DNA of 64,000 bases. It comes from Roseiconus lacunae (GTDB lineage Bacteria > Planctomycetota > Planctomycetia > Pirellulales > Pirellulaceae). Numbering within the stretch: position 1 is the stretch's first letter; every line of letters begins with the position of its first letter. The stretch covers positions 1 to 64,000 of the forward strand of contig NZ_VSZO01000011.1 of the NCBI RefSeq assembly GCF_008312935.1. The letters are read 5' to 3'. The notes below the pieces were generated by a model. The model saw nothing but the letters and a program-made list of their open reading frames with translations. It was not told where the DNA came from and made no database searches. Shown here piece after piece: positions 52,117 to 60,813 of this stretch. The position numbers and the translations under genes are program-made.

Positions 52117-52949
52117 TCGTCCTACTTTGATTCATTCGATTGGACAACCGCGTCGCCATCGACGGTCACGGTCATCGTTTGCCCAAGAGTCGTTCCCGGG
52201 GTAATAAAAAATATCTCGACCCAACGAGTCGAAATCGTGTTCGGCTGTGCCATTCGCTCACGCTCGATTCTTCTTGCAGGGCGGATCACTTGTTTTCCGG
52301 ATTCGCCCCGCGATTCACAGTGTGGATGCTAGATGATTGGGCAAAATTCGCAACTTCAAAATCTGCAGCCCGGGGGGTGTGTGCCCCGTTTTCCGATCAC
52401 GCTAACCAGTTTCCGAATCCGAGGCTTGGGGCAATCGATGCACTTTCCCGATCGGAAATGGTGCTTTACTGCGGTTCGTCATTACGTCTAACCGGACCAA
52501 GTTTGCCTCGGTTGAGCCGTCATAACCGTGGTGAACTTCCTTCGACCGATGTGTTGCACCCAGGCGACGAGTCGGAACTAAGCGTTAGTTTAGCGTCGAT
52601 GACGCAATAGTGAAGATTGTTTCAGTAGCAATGTTTGCTATTGCAATTATTTCAGCAGCACGTAACCTTGGGGAGAGCATCACTTCTCGATTAGTCCTGG
52701 CGCCCGCAAAGGAGTTGGCGGCGGCACAGGGACGTTGGTGTTCGGTCGACTGAACTTGCCTGTGGGCGAGTTTGTCTTGCGCCGGGCTCGCCTCGCGAGT
52801 CGGTCCCTCTGTGGCATAGGTTTCTGTGTTGACGGTGCGGCGGCGTCGGTGGAGTCGATCTCGCGCGATCTGCAACTGTCGGAGTCGCGATCTCTTGAGC
52901 GCAGTCGGTTTGCGCTCTTTCTACGAAGTACACGCACTGAGGTTATCTC
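52117..52949. other. Long intergenic region
   Basis: 833 bp between the MarR gene and the small gene at 52950. A plus-strand frame of 156 codons (52140-52610) exists but has no recognisable domain, signal or composition typical of coding sequence here. Nothing firm can be called. Confidence 0.35.
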
Positions 52950-53171
52950 ATGACGGAATTCACCGAGATGAAGACGTATGACATTCAACAAATCGGTGAC
53001 GCGGGCAGTGTTTTGGCAACCATTCCCATTGACGCGATCAGTGGAGAAGCGGCTGCAAAGCAATTGAAGTCGGTGGAACGCGGGACTGAAAAGATCGTCG
53101 TCTGTCTGGACGGCGCCCCGATGAATGAAATGGGAGTCGATTATTGGCAAAAGCGGGTTCGGCGTCGTTAG
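52950..53171 (+). CDS. Small hypothetical protein (73 residues)
   Basis: 73 residues, mixed charged and hydrophobic, starting MTEFTEMKTYDIQQIGDAGS and ending with an Arg-rich tail. GAGG lies at 52939-52942, 7 nt before the ATG, a plausible ribosome-binding site. The middle (ISGEAAAKQLKSVERGTEKI) looks helical. No family is recognised. It lies 152 bp before the FN3-protein gene on the same strand. Confidence 0.5.
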   Translation: MTEFTEMKTYDIQQIGDAGSVLATIPIDAISGEAAAKQLKSVERGTEKIVVCLDGAPMNEMGVDYWQKRVRRR

Positions 53172-53323
53172 TGATCAGCGGCCAATGCTTGAAGGCAGCT
53201 CCTTGAAGGCAGCGGCGGTACACCCGAGAGACGTGCAATTCCACAGGTGAATGAACGGTCCGTTGCGGCGATGTTTTCTGCGAAGAGAGCTTGTGCCCTG
53301 CCCGAGAGATTCAATTTGAGGTC

Positions 53324-53845
53324 ATGCTGACATACAAAAAACGCCGGCGACAGTTTTTCGTCGCTTGGAAGCCCATGGCAAAGTTCTTCGCCGTTATCGT
53401 CGCGATCGGACTAGCGGCAGATTTGAAAGCGAACGCAGATTCCAAATCGACAGAGCCTGGTGGGGCGGCTTCCCCGTTCGACTTTGTCGACCTGCCTTCG
53501 TCGCCGGCCCGCGAAGGATACGTCACGCTGTCCTGGGAACCATACGAGGCCGCGTCTCGTTATGAGGTGGTCGACGGTGGCGGAAAGGTCATCCACTCGG
53601 GTGTATTTCCCCAAGCGTTTATTTCTGGGTTGTCCGATGGCGAATATCGGTATCGCGTTCGTGCGGTCAATGCGTCAGGCGAAATCCTTGTGCAGTCCGC
53701 GTCGACTGCGACGATCGAGGTTTCGCATTGGCCTGCGATTTATGTCTGGCCGCTACTAGGAGTCGGGTTCTTCGTCGTCGCCGCAGTTGTCTTTGTGATT
53801 GTCGCCGGTGAGCGTTGGGCGAGCACGGAGGAGGTGTCACGATGA
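53324..53845 (+). CDS. FN3-like exported protein with C-terminal membrane anchor
   Basis: 173 residues from ATG 53324. A basic start and hydrophobic stretch (WKPMAKFFAVIVAIGLAADL) form a signal or anchor. Residues 60-140 look like one fibronectin type III domain: GYVTLSWEPYEAASRYEVVD, GLSDGEYRYRVRAVNASGEI. A C-terminal transmembrane helix (YVWPLLGVGFFVVAAVVFVI) ends in a short polar tail. The stop overlaps the transporter ATG as ATGA (53842-53845), so translation is coupled. It is probably an envelope accessory to the transporter, presenting an FN3 domain outside the membrane. Confidence 0.8.
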   Translation: MLTYKKRRRQFFVAWKPMAKFFAVIVAIGLAADLKANADSKSTEPGGAASPFDFVDLPSSPAREGYVTLSWEPYEAASRYEVVDGGGKVIHSGVFPQAFISGLSDGEYRYRVRAVNASGEILVQSASTATIEVSHWPAIYVWPLLGVGFFVVAAVVFVIVAGERWASTEEVSR

Positions 53846-55323
53846 CGATTGCGCAAGTTTCGGGTGACACCATCTTGACCGCCCAGGCTGGCTACATTTT
53901 GCTCGCGATCTTCAGCGTCTTGTGGGTGAGCCTTGGGTTGTGGTGGGGCCGCAAGGCGAAGTCTTATGACGGGTTTTCGGTAGCGGGGCGAAATGTTGGA
54001 CTTGCGTTGGCCACCGCCACCGCCGTCGCCACATGGATTACTTCGAATACGACGATGTTGGCGCCGCAATTCGCGCTGCAACTCGGAATTTGGGGGGCGC
54101 TCGCTTACTGCACGGCCAGTTTCGGGCTGTTCGCGTTTGCGCCGATGAGTGGGCGCATTCGTAAGCTGATGCCCAATGGGTTCACGGCGGTCGAGTTTGT
54201 GCGTCAACGTTACGGCCGGCTCGGGTCGATTCCGTTTTTGATCATCTCATTGTTTTATGCCATCACTTGGTTGGTTTCGATGACGATGGCCGGGGGAAAG
54301 CTGCTCTATGTGCTCTCGGGAATCCCCTATGAAGTTGGAATGACGGTGGTATTGGGCGTCTGTGTTCTCTACACGCTCTTCGGTGGAATGTATGCGGTCA
54401 TCGGAACCGACTTCATCCAAAGCTTGATCATCTTGATTGGCTTAGTGGTCGTTGCGATCGCGGTGTTGACGCAGGTGGACATCACCGAAGTTCATCACAC
54501 ATTGCAAGTCGAGCGGCCGATGTTGTTGGACGTGCTTTTCCCAGCCGCACTGATGGCGTTGTTCAACAATATGTTGTTCGCCTTCGGTGAAATTTTCCAC
54601 AGTAACGTCTGGTGGAGCCGGGCCTTTGCGATGCGTGATGGGATCGGACCAAAGGCATACGCGCTCGGCGGTTTGATCTGGTTGCCGGTGCCGATCGTCG
54701 CCGGATTTCTTGGTTTAGCCGCTCCCGCACTTGGAATTGGCATCAGCCAGCCCGACACGGTCGGCCCGCTTGTGGCGGCAACGTTACTCGGGACAGGTGG
54801 TGCGTTGATGGTGTTCATCGTGGTTTTTTGTTCGCTGGCATCGAGCATCGACAGCCTGTTGGCCGCGACCGGGGACCTGATCGTCAACGACATCGCCGAA
54901 CCTCTCAGCCGTTCACCGGTCAACGATTTGATCAAGCGTCGGTGGTCGTCGTATGCGGTGATCGGCCTGGGGATTTTGGCCTGGTGCTTGGCGATTCCTA
55001 ATTATGGAACCTTGGCGACGGTGTTGTTCTTCGCAGGGCCAATGGTCGGAAGCTGTTTGTGGCCGATCGTCGGCGGTTTGTATTTTCGCTGGGCAAGTCC
55101 GATCGCGGCGTGTTCGTCGATGGTGCTCGGCAGCGTCGTCGGTTTGGTTGCCTACTTCACGATCGGTTGGTTCACCGCGTCGCTGATCGGGGCGGCGACC
55201 TCGGGAATGGTGTTCATCACGACCTCGTTGATTTGGAAAGACAACTTTAACTTCGCAAGCCTAGCATCCTCGTCGAATTCTGAATTGGCGGGACCAGAGG
55301 CGCGACTCGAGCCCGTAGAATGA
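53842..55323 (+). CDS. Sodium:solute symporter (SSS/SLC5 family)
   Basis: 493 residues, about 13 membrane spans, LeuT-type fold. Family traits: WWGRKAKSYDGFSVAGRNVG at the TM1-TM2 loop, ATWITSNTTMLAPQFALQLG, the sodium/substrate region VFCSLASSIDSLLAATGDLI (Ser-Ser-Asp-Ser pattern), and GLWWGRK basic loops. It resembles urea/allantoin or amino-acid type SSS permeases more than proline PutP, but the substrate is not readable. It begins inside the FN3 gene stop (ATGA) and ends overlapping the start of a 40-residue membrane protein. Inner membrane. Confidence 0.92.
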   Translation: MTIAQVSGDTILTAQAGYILLAIFSVLWVSLGLWWGRKAKSYDGFSVAGRNVGLALATATAVATWITSNTTMLAPQFALQLGIWGALAYCTASFGLFAFAPMSGRIRKLMPNGFTAVEFVRQRYGRLGSIPFLIISLFYAITWLVSMTMAGGKLLYVLSGIPYEVGMTVVLGVCVLYTLFGGMYAVIGTDFIQSLIILIGLVVVAIAVLTQVDITEVHHTLQVERPMLLDVLFPAALMALFNNMLFAFGEIFHSNVWWSRAFAMRDGIGPKAYALGGLIWLPVPIVAGFLGLAAPALGIGISQPDTVGPLVAATLLGTGGALMVFIVVFCSLASSIDSLLAATGDLIVNDIAEPLSRSPVNDLIKRRWSSYAVIGLGILAWCLAIPNYGTLATVLFFAGPMVGSCLWPIVGGLYFRWASPIAACSSMVLGSVVGLVAYFTIGWFTASLIGAATSGMVFITTSLIWKDNFNFASLASSSNSELAGPEARLEPVE

Positions 55324-55442
55324 TATTTCCAGTTTGGTTTTTGAAATTGATTGTGCTAGGCGGCATTGCGCTCTGCATCGCAGGTGCGATGGGACTTCTT
55401 GTGTTCTTGTTATTCGATATGAAAGGCAAACGGATTTGGTGA
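55320..55442 (+). CDS. 40-residue single-span membrane microprotein
   Basis: Starts at the ATG at 55320 overlapping the transporter stop (AATGA) and ends at TGA 55440-55442, 10 bp before the carbamoyltransferase ATG. The product is MIFPVWFLKLIVLGGIALCI then AGAMGLLVFLLFDMKGKRIW: one hydrophobic helix with a basic cytoplasmic-looking tail. It resembles small accessory subunits of SSS-family carriers. Position and overlap argue that it is a real gene. Confidence 0.8.
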   Translation: MIFPVWFLKLIVLGGIALCIAGAMGLLVFLLFDMKGKRIW

Positions 55443-55452
55443 GACTGATTCG

Positions 55453-56529
55453 ATGACCGCTGCTTCACATCCTGAAAAACCATTGACTAATTACGCGACC
55501 AATTCGAAAGGTCTTTCGGTCAAGCCGAGTGACCTACTTGATTTCTGTAACCACCAAATCGACCGCGAAGCGCTCGCGGCGTTGGCAGGGCAATCCATAC
55601 TCAATCCGCGTCAGTTCGATCGGCGTACCGTTGTCGCGCTTTCGCAACTCGCCGCTTTGCTAGAGCTACGCAACGTCGAAATTGACAAACCGTTGGATGG
55701 GAAAATTGCGATCACCGCTTTTTTCGAAGCGAGTACCCGTACACGGCTGTCCTTCGAAAGTGCCGTGTTGCGTCTTGACGGAAAAGTGTTGTCGGTCCCT
55801 GATGGACAGGTCACCGGGATCGCGAAGGGAGAGTCCTTGGCCGATATTGGCGAGATGTTCAACACCTATGGTGACGTGGTCATCATGCGGCATCCGGACA
55901 CGAACAGCATCGACGAGATCCGCAAGAACCTCCAGCGTCCCTTGATCAATGCCGGCAACGGAAGCGGGCACCACCCCACTCAAGCGTTGATCGATTGGTA
56001 CGCCTTGTTGAAATGGCGTCCCGAGTTGGTCAGTCCTGATTGTCCGGAAGACCGCAGGATCCATTTGGGGATCATCGGAACTCCGGGCTCGATGCGGGCG
56101 GTGAAAAGCTTTCTGCGGATCTCACTGATGTTCGCCGGCGCCGTTCGAAAGATCACGTTGATCTCGGAAATGGCCGATCCGGTCGGCTTGGACTTGACCG
56201 AGCCGATCGAACAGTCACCGATCGAACTGGAGATCACGAACGATGTCCAAGAGGTGATACCGGAACTTGACGTCGCCTATGTCAACTCGATCGCGTTTCT
56301 CGGTGACAGTTATCGAAATCTCGGCAGTCGTTACAAAATTGACTGCAACAGCCGGTTGAAACCTCACGCGGTTGTCATGCACCCGCTGGCTCGGAACAAA
56401 GAGCTTTCGACCGATTTAGACGACACCATTCACAACTTGTACTTTGCCCAAGCAGCCGGCGCGGTCTTCGTGCGCCAGGCGCTTCTAACGGCAGTTCTTG
56501 ATCGACTGGACCGCGTCAGCGGTATCTAA
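55453..56529 (+). CDS. Aspartate carbamoyltransferase-like enzyme
   Basis: 358 residues. The carbamoyl-phosphate motif is FFEASTRTRLSFESAVLRLD (Ser-Thr-Arg-Thr-Arg) at about residue 90. An ATCase-type lysine loop reads VTGIAKGESLADIGEM, and NAGNGSGHHPTQALIDWYAL carries the second carbamoyl-phosphate His. The aspartate-side loop reads VVMHPLARNKELSTDLDDTI, where ATCase has HPLPR; Pro is Ala here. It is more like PyrB than ornithine, oxamate or YgeW-type transferases. It lies in an operon with asnB and ureide-type hydrolases rather than with pyrimidine genes, so it may be a paralogue acting on a related substrate. Confidence 0.85.
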   Translation: MTAASHPEKPLTNYATNSKGLSVKPSDLLDFCNHQIDREALAALAGQSILNPRQFDRRTVVALSQLAALLELRNVEIDKPLDGKIAITAFFEASTRTRLSFESAVLRLDGKVLSVPDGQVTGIAKGESLADIGEMFNTYGDVVIMRHPDTNSIDEIRKNLQRPLINAGNGSGHHPTQALIDWYALLKWRPELVSPDCPEDRRIHLGIIGTPGSMRAVKSFLRISLMFAGAVRKITLISEMADPVGLDLTEPIEQSPIELEITNDVQEVIPELDVAYVNSIAFLGDSYRNLGSRYKIDCNSRLKPHAVVMHPLARNKELSTDLDDTIHNLYFAQAAGAVFVRQALLTAVLDRLDRVSGI

Positions 56530-56571
56530 GTCATCGATCTCTCTTAAGACAACTTTTGGAATAGATTTTCT

Positions 56572-58494
56572 ATGTGTGGTATCACCGGATTTTGGAATCC
56601 GTCGCGAAAAAACGAACGGGAAATGCGTTTCGTGCTCGACGGGATGCTGGACGTTCTCGACCACCGTGGCCCGGACGAACGCGGAAGCCGACTGTACGTC
56701 GATCAAGGATTGGCTCTCGGGCACACCCGCTTATCGATCGTCGGTTTGGACCATGGCCATCAACCGATCGAAGCGGAAGGAGGTGACTATGCGATCACCG
56801 TCAACGGCGAGTTGTATGGTTACAAACGCATTCGAACCGAGCTTGCGTGCGAGTCACTCGAATGCAGTGGAAAGAGCGATAGTGCGGTCGCGCTGCCGTT
56901 GTATCTCAAGCATGGATTGTCGTTCGTAGAACGCTTGCGCGGCGAATTTGCGATCGTGTTGTATGACCATCGTGAACAGCGACTGGTGCTGGTGCGAGAC
57001 AGGTTTGGGATCAAGCCGCTGTACTATGCGATGAACGACGGTGGCATCGCGTGGGGATCGGAAGTCAAATCGATTTTAAAACACCCGGACGTACCGCCGA
57101 AACTCTGCCCGAAAGCTGCGATCCATCAGATGATGCAGGTCATGGTACCAGGGTCGACGGCGTTCGAAGGCGTCAACGCGTTGTTGCCAGGACACATGTT
57201 GATCGTGCAGCGGGACAGCGATCGATTGATCGCAAAGCAGACGCGATGGTGGGACCTTGAGTTTCCGACCAGTCACGAGTCGAATCCCAACCCCGACGAA
57301 TACGTCGCCGGCGTGAAGGAACGTCTGATCGATGCCGTCGCGACACGGTTAGAAGCCGATGTTCCGGTCGGATGTTATTTGTCCGGAGGAATCGATAGTT
57401 GTTCGATTCTTGGACTGGCGACGACGCTTCAGCAATCTCCGGTAAAGGCATTCACCATCGCGTTTGATAGCGATGCGTATGACGAATCGAACATTGCCAA
57501 ACTGATGGCCGAACGGACCGGGGCCGAGCAAGAACTGCTGCGACTGACCGAGAAGGAACTTTATGGTCCCGCTTTCGAACGCGCGACGTGGCATGCCGAG
57601 CGAACGTTTTACAATACCCTGGCGGTTGCCAAGTGGCACATGAGTCGCCGTGTTCGGGCATGTAACTACAAAGCGGTTGTGACCGGGGAAGGGTCTGACG
57701 AATTGTTCGGCGGGTATCCGTTCTTTAAACAGGATTGGTTGGGCCGTGATGACGACGGGGGCGGGATCTTTGCCGGGGCGATTCTCGCCGAAGAGGATTT
57801 ACAACATCCCGACTGGATGGATCTTTGTGGCTTTACACCGTCATGGATCCAGCCATGGATGTTGACTCTCAAACGTGTTCGTCCGCTGCTGTCGCAGGAA
57901 TTGCAAGATTTGCTGGTCGAGTATGATCCGGTCGGTGAAGTCGCTCGGGCGATTGATGCCGATCAGGTTCGGGGGCGACATCGATTGGATATCTCCCAGT
58001 ACACATGGAGCAAGACCATGTTGGAAGGTCAAATCCTGACTTGGGGCGGCGACCGAATGGACATGGCCAACAGCATGGAAGCACGTCCCGCGTTCCTCGA
58101 TCATCATGTTGCCGAATACGCCGTGCAGATTCCGCCTGAGATCCGGATCCGCGATGGCGTTGAAAAGTGGGTGCTGCGTGAAGCGATGGTGAACGTCTTG
58201 CCTCGTGAGTTATACGAACGAAAGAAGTTTGCCTTTATGGCGCCTCCGGCACATACCGATCCGGTAAAACGCCAAGCGATCCAGGAGATGATCAGCCACT
58301 GGATGACACCCGAACGAGTGTCCAAACTGGGCGTTTTCGATGGCGACAAACTCAACCAGTTCATTGACGACGCGTGGAACGAAACCGATGGGACGATCGC
58401 TCGTCGAAACGACATCGTGATGAACCATGCCTTGCAGTTACACCTGCTGCATGGCCAGTATGTCGAAGGCCTTCCCTTGCCAGTGGTCGATTGA
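56572..58494 (+). CDS. asnB: Asparagine synthetase (glutamine-hydrolysing)
   Basis: 640 residues. N-terminal Ntn glutaminase domain with nucleophile Cys2 (MCGITGFWNPSRKNEREMRF), HRGPDERGSR, and the NGELYGYKRIRTEL segment binding glutamine. The C-terminal synthetase domain has the PP-loop LSGGIDSCSILGLATTL, AFTIAFDSDAYDESNIAKLM and TGEGSDELFGGYPFFKQDWL. It makes asparagine or a related amide from a carboxylate, ATP and glutamine. AsnB-like amidotransferases also serve peptide and natural-product pathways. It starts 42 bp after the carbamoyltransferase and is followed after 3 bp by the M20 hydrolase, so it is cotranscribed. Confidence 0.92.
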   Translation: MCGITGFWNPSRKNEREMRFVLDGMLDVLDHRGPDERGSRLYVDQGLALGHTRLSIVGLDHGHQPIEAEGGDYAITVNGELYGYKRIRTELACESLECSGKSDSAVALPLYLKHGLSFVERLRGEFAIVLYDHREQRLVLVRDRFGIKPLYYAMNDGGIAWGSEVKSILKHPDVPPKLCPKAAIHQMMQVMVPGSTAFEGVNALLPGHMLIVQRDSDRLIAKQTRWWDLEFPTSHESNPNPDEYVAGVKERLIDAVATRLEADVPVGCYLSGGIDSCSILGLATTLQQSPVKAFTIAFDSDAYDESNIAKLMAERTGAEQELLRLTEKELYGPAFERATWHAERTFYNTLAVAKWHMSRRVRACNYKAVVTGEGSDELFGGYPFFKQDWLGRDDDGGGIFAGAILAEEDLQHPDWMDLCGFTPSWIQPWMLTLKRVRPLLSQELQDLLVEYDPVGEVARAIDADQVRGRHRLDISQYTWSKTMLEGQILTWGGDRMDMANSMEARPAFLDHHVAEYAVQIPPEIRIRDGVEKWVLREAMVNVLPRELYERKKFAFMAPPAHTDPVKRQAIQEMISHWMTPERVSKLGVFDGDKLNQFIDDAWNETDGTIARRNDIVMNHALQLHLLHGQYVEGLPLPVVD

Positions 58495-58497
58495 TCG

Positions 58498-59751
58498 ATG
58501 AGTGTAGACGTGACAGCGGACCTCCGAGTCAAGCTTGACCGGATCAAAACCGACATCCTTGAACTCGCCGAACTGGGCCGAGATCCCGCCGACAAAGGCA
58601 TCTACCGGATGGCCTTTACCGATGCGGATATGCAAGGAAAGCAGTGGCTGAAAGACCGGATTGAAGATGCCGGTTTTGAGCCGCTGCAGGATGGCGCGCT
58701 CAATGTGTCCGCCGTCTTGGAATCTGGTAATGATCGACCGCGGATCCTGGTCGGATCGCATATCGATACCGTTCCCTGTGCCGGCGCGTTGGACGGGACG
58801 CTGGGCGTCGTCGTCGGCTTGGAATGTCTGCGATGCTTGAAAGAAAACGGCATCGTGCCCCAACGCGACGTCGAACTGATTGCGTTCAGTGACGAAGAGG
58901 GGCGATTCGGTGGCATGTTTGGCTCGCAGTCGGTGGCCGGGCAGATGAATCCGGGAGCCGTCGCGACGATGAAAGATCTCAACGGCATTCTGCTATCCGA
59001 TGAGCTTAAACGGCATGGCTACGATGCTCGAGAAGCACTCGATGCCGCACGGGATCCGGAGTCGATCGCCGGATATCTTGAACTTCATATCGAGCAAGGT
59101 CCGGTCCTCGATCATGTCCAAAAGCCCGTGGGCATTGTCGACGAAATCACTGGTCTGTTCACCTGGGCGGTAAGACTGAGGGGCGAAGCAAACCATGCCG
59201 GGACGACTCCGATGGAACTGCGGAATGATGCCTTCATGGGACTCGCGGAGTTCGCCAATGAATTGCCGCGGATTCTCGAAGAGAATGGCAGTGATCGGAG
59301 TCGAGCGACGATCGGAAAAGCTCAGATTATGCCCGGTGCGGCCAACACGGTGCCCGGACTCGTCGAGTTTTCGCTCGATGTCCGTGACACCAGTGACGAA
59401 ACGCTTGATGAGCTAGCGGCAGCGCTGCGGAAAGCCCTTTCGGCGATCGCACGGCGACGAAACCTGATGTTCGATTTCGAACAAATGAGCTACCTTCAGC
59501 CGGTCAAGTGCAGTGAGTTGATCGTCAATCAGTTGACGCAGCAAGCCAAACATCTTGGACTGGCCTATCAAACCATGCCCAGTGGCGCCGCCCATGACGC
59601 ACAAATCATGGGCCGAATTGTCCCGGTTGGCATGGTCTTCGTTCCGAGTAAAAATGGGCAAAGCCATTCGCCCGCCGAATGGACCGCATGGTCGGACATC
59701 GAAGCGGGGGCGAATCTGCTTCTGCATGCAATCTTGTCGATGACCCGATAG
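58498..59751 (+). CDS. M20-family carbamoyl-amidohydrolase (allantoate/N-carbamoyl-amino-acid type)
   Basis: 417 residues of the hydantoinase/carbamoylase amidase group. Metal-ligand motifs are VGSHIDTVPCAGALDGTLG (His, Asp), SDEEGRFGGMFGSQSVAGQ (Glu-Glu), LELHIEQGPVLD (His, Glu), and SHSPAEWTAWSDIEAG (His). The dimerisation/lid domain includes RLRGEANHAGTTPMELRNDA. Known members hydrolyse allantoate, ureidoglycolate or N-carbamoyl-L-amino acids, releasing NH3 and CO2. It starts 3 bp after asnB. In context it could cut the carbamoyl group that the carbamoyltransferase handles. Cytoplasmic. Confidence 0.9.
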   Translation: MSVDVTADLRVKLDRIKTDILELAELGRDPADKGIYRMAFTDADMQGKQWLKDRIEDAGFEPLQDGALNVSAVLESGNDRPRILVGSHIDTVPCAGALDGTLGVVVGLECLRCLKENGIVPQRDVELIAFSDEEGRFGGMFGSQSVAGQMNPGAVATMKDLNGILLSDELKRHGYDAREALDAARDPESIAGYLELHIEQGPVLDHVQKPVGIVDEITGLFTWAVRLRGEANHAGTTPMELRNDAFMGLAEFANELPRILEENGSDRSRATIGKAQIMPGAANTVPGLVEFSLDVRDTSDETLDELAAALRKALSAIARRRNLMFDFEQMSYLQPVKCSELIVNQLTQQAKHLGLAYQTMPSGAAHDAQIMGRIVPVGMVFVPSKNGQSHSPAEWTAWSDIEAGANLLLHAILSMTR

Positions 59752-59971
59752 GGGATCGGATTGCGGCTGCGGATCGACGAAAGTAGCCCGCATCGACCGA
59801 ATCGAGCCTCGGTTTGCCAGACTTTCGGTCGGCCAATCAATGGGAATTGCCCTGATCGGGATTGCCGATGTGCCGGCAGGAGACTCCCAATCGGATCAAC
59901 AAAGTCGGACCACACCACTACGACGAGCTCTTCGTCCTCCCATCATTGCTCTAGCGAGAAATCAAACATCG

Positions 59972-60709
59972 ATGAATTCGGGCCAATCAAAGCCGGGTCA
60001 TTTGGATCCGCTGAAAGACGTTTATCACGAAGCTTTCGTCGAGAACCCAGCCCAGGAAGCGTTTCTCAAGAAGGGCACGGTGGCGCTGTTGTGCATCGAC
60101 TTGCAGTATCTCGATGCGGCCCGAGGTCACGGTGTTTTTCGTGATGCGACCCAACATGGCGTGTCGCCCGAAGCACAGGAGTACTACTTCAATCGACTCG
60201 AAACGATGGTGTTGCCTGGCGTTCGGCGAATGCAAGACGCGTTTCGAAAGCACCAACTGGAAGTGATCCATACACGAATCCAATCGTTGACGCGTGACGG
60301 CCGTGATCGAAGCAAGGGGCATCGACGTTTAGGCTTGCTAGCCCCTCCGGGATCACGTGACGCCGACTTCATCGAGTCGGTCGGTCCGGTCGAAGAACAA
60401 GATGAAATCGTCATCAACAAGACAGCCAGCGGTGTCTTCTCGTCAACCAACTTGCACTATGTTTTAAAGAACTTGGGGATCGAAGCCCTTTACGTGGTCG
60501 GCGTCTATACCAACGAGTGTGTCGAAACGACGGTTCGCGATGCGTGTGATCTTGGTTACTTGGTCACCGTGGTAGAAGACTGCTGTGCGACGGTCACACG
60601 CGAACTTCACAATGCCTCTTTGGCAACCCTGCGAGACCGCTACGCAAGAATTGTTCAGCTCGACGAGGCACTCGAAAATCTTTCCGAATATCACGAAGTC
60701 AATGCGTAA
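59972..60709 (+). CDS. Isochorismatase-type cysteine hydrolase (amidase)
   Basis: 245 residues from ATG 59972 (MNSGQSKPGHLDPLKD). Catalytic triad as in N-carbamoylsarcosine/ureidoacrylate/biuret amidohydrolases: Asp in VALLCIDLQYLDAARGHG, Lys in EIVINKTASGVFSSTNL, Cys in VVGVYTNECVETTVRDACDL with the cis-peptide Gly-Val. It probably hydrolyses an amide or ureide bond. It lies 220 bp after the M20 gene on the same strand, a larger gap than the others, so it may have its own promoter. The open frame upstream to 59840 is not conserved. Confidence 0.88.
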   Translation: MNSGQSKPGHLDPLKDVYHEAFVENPAQEAFLKKGTVALLCIDLQYLDAARGHGVFRDATQHGVSPEAQEYYFNRLETMVLPGVRRMQDAFRKHQLEVIHTRIQSLTRDGRDRSKGHRRLGLLAPPGSRDADFIESVGPVEEQDEIVINKTASGVFSSTNLHYVLKNLGIEALYVVGVYTNECVETTVRDACDLGYLVTVVEDCCATVTRELHNASLATLRDRYARIVQLDEALENLSEYHEVNA

Positions 60710-60813
60710 GCTCCGGTGTGCGAAGCCAAAAAATGATGGTTGTCCGTTCGCGCGATCGCCTGGAAATCGCCCTTGTCTTTGGCAACGATCAGTGTTCCAG
60801 AGCGAGGCATCCA

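Noticed and set aside
52140-52610. 156-codon frame as a real gene
   Set aside because: No domain, signal peptide or composition supporting translation; position in an otherwise empty region is not enough.
55453-56529. Ornithine or oxamate carbamoyltransferase
   Set aside because: The KGESLAD loop and HPLAR-type aspartate-side motif resemble aspartate carbamoyltransferase more than the ornithine or YgeW-type motifs.
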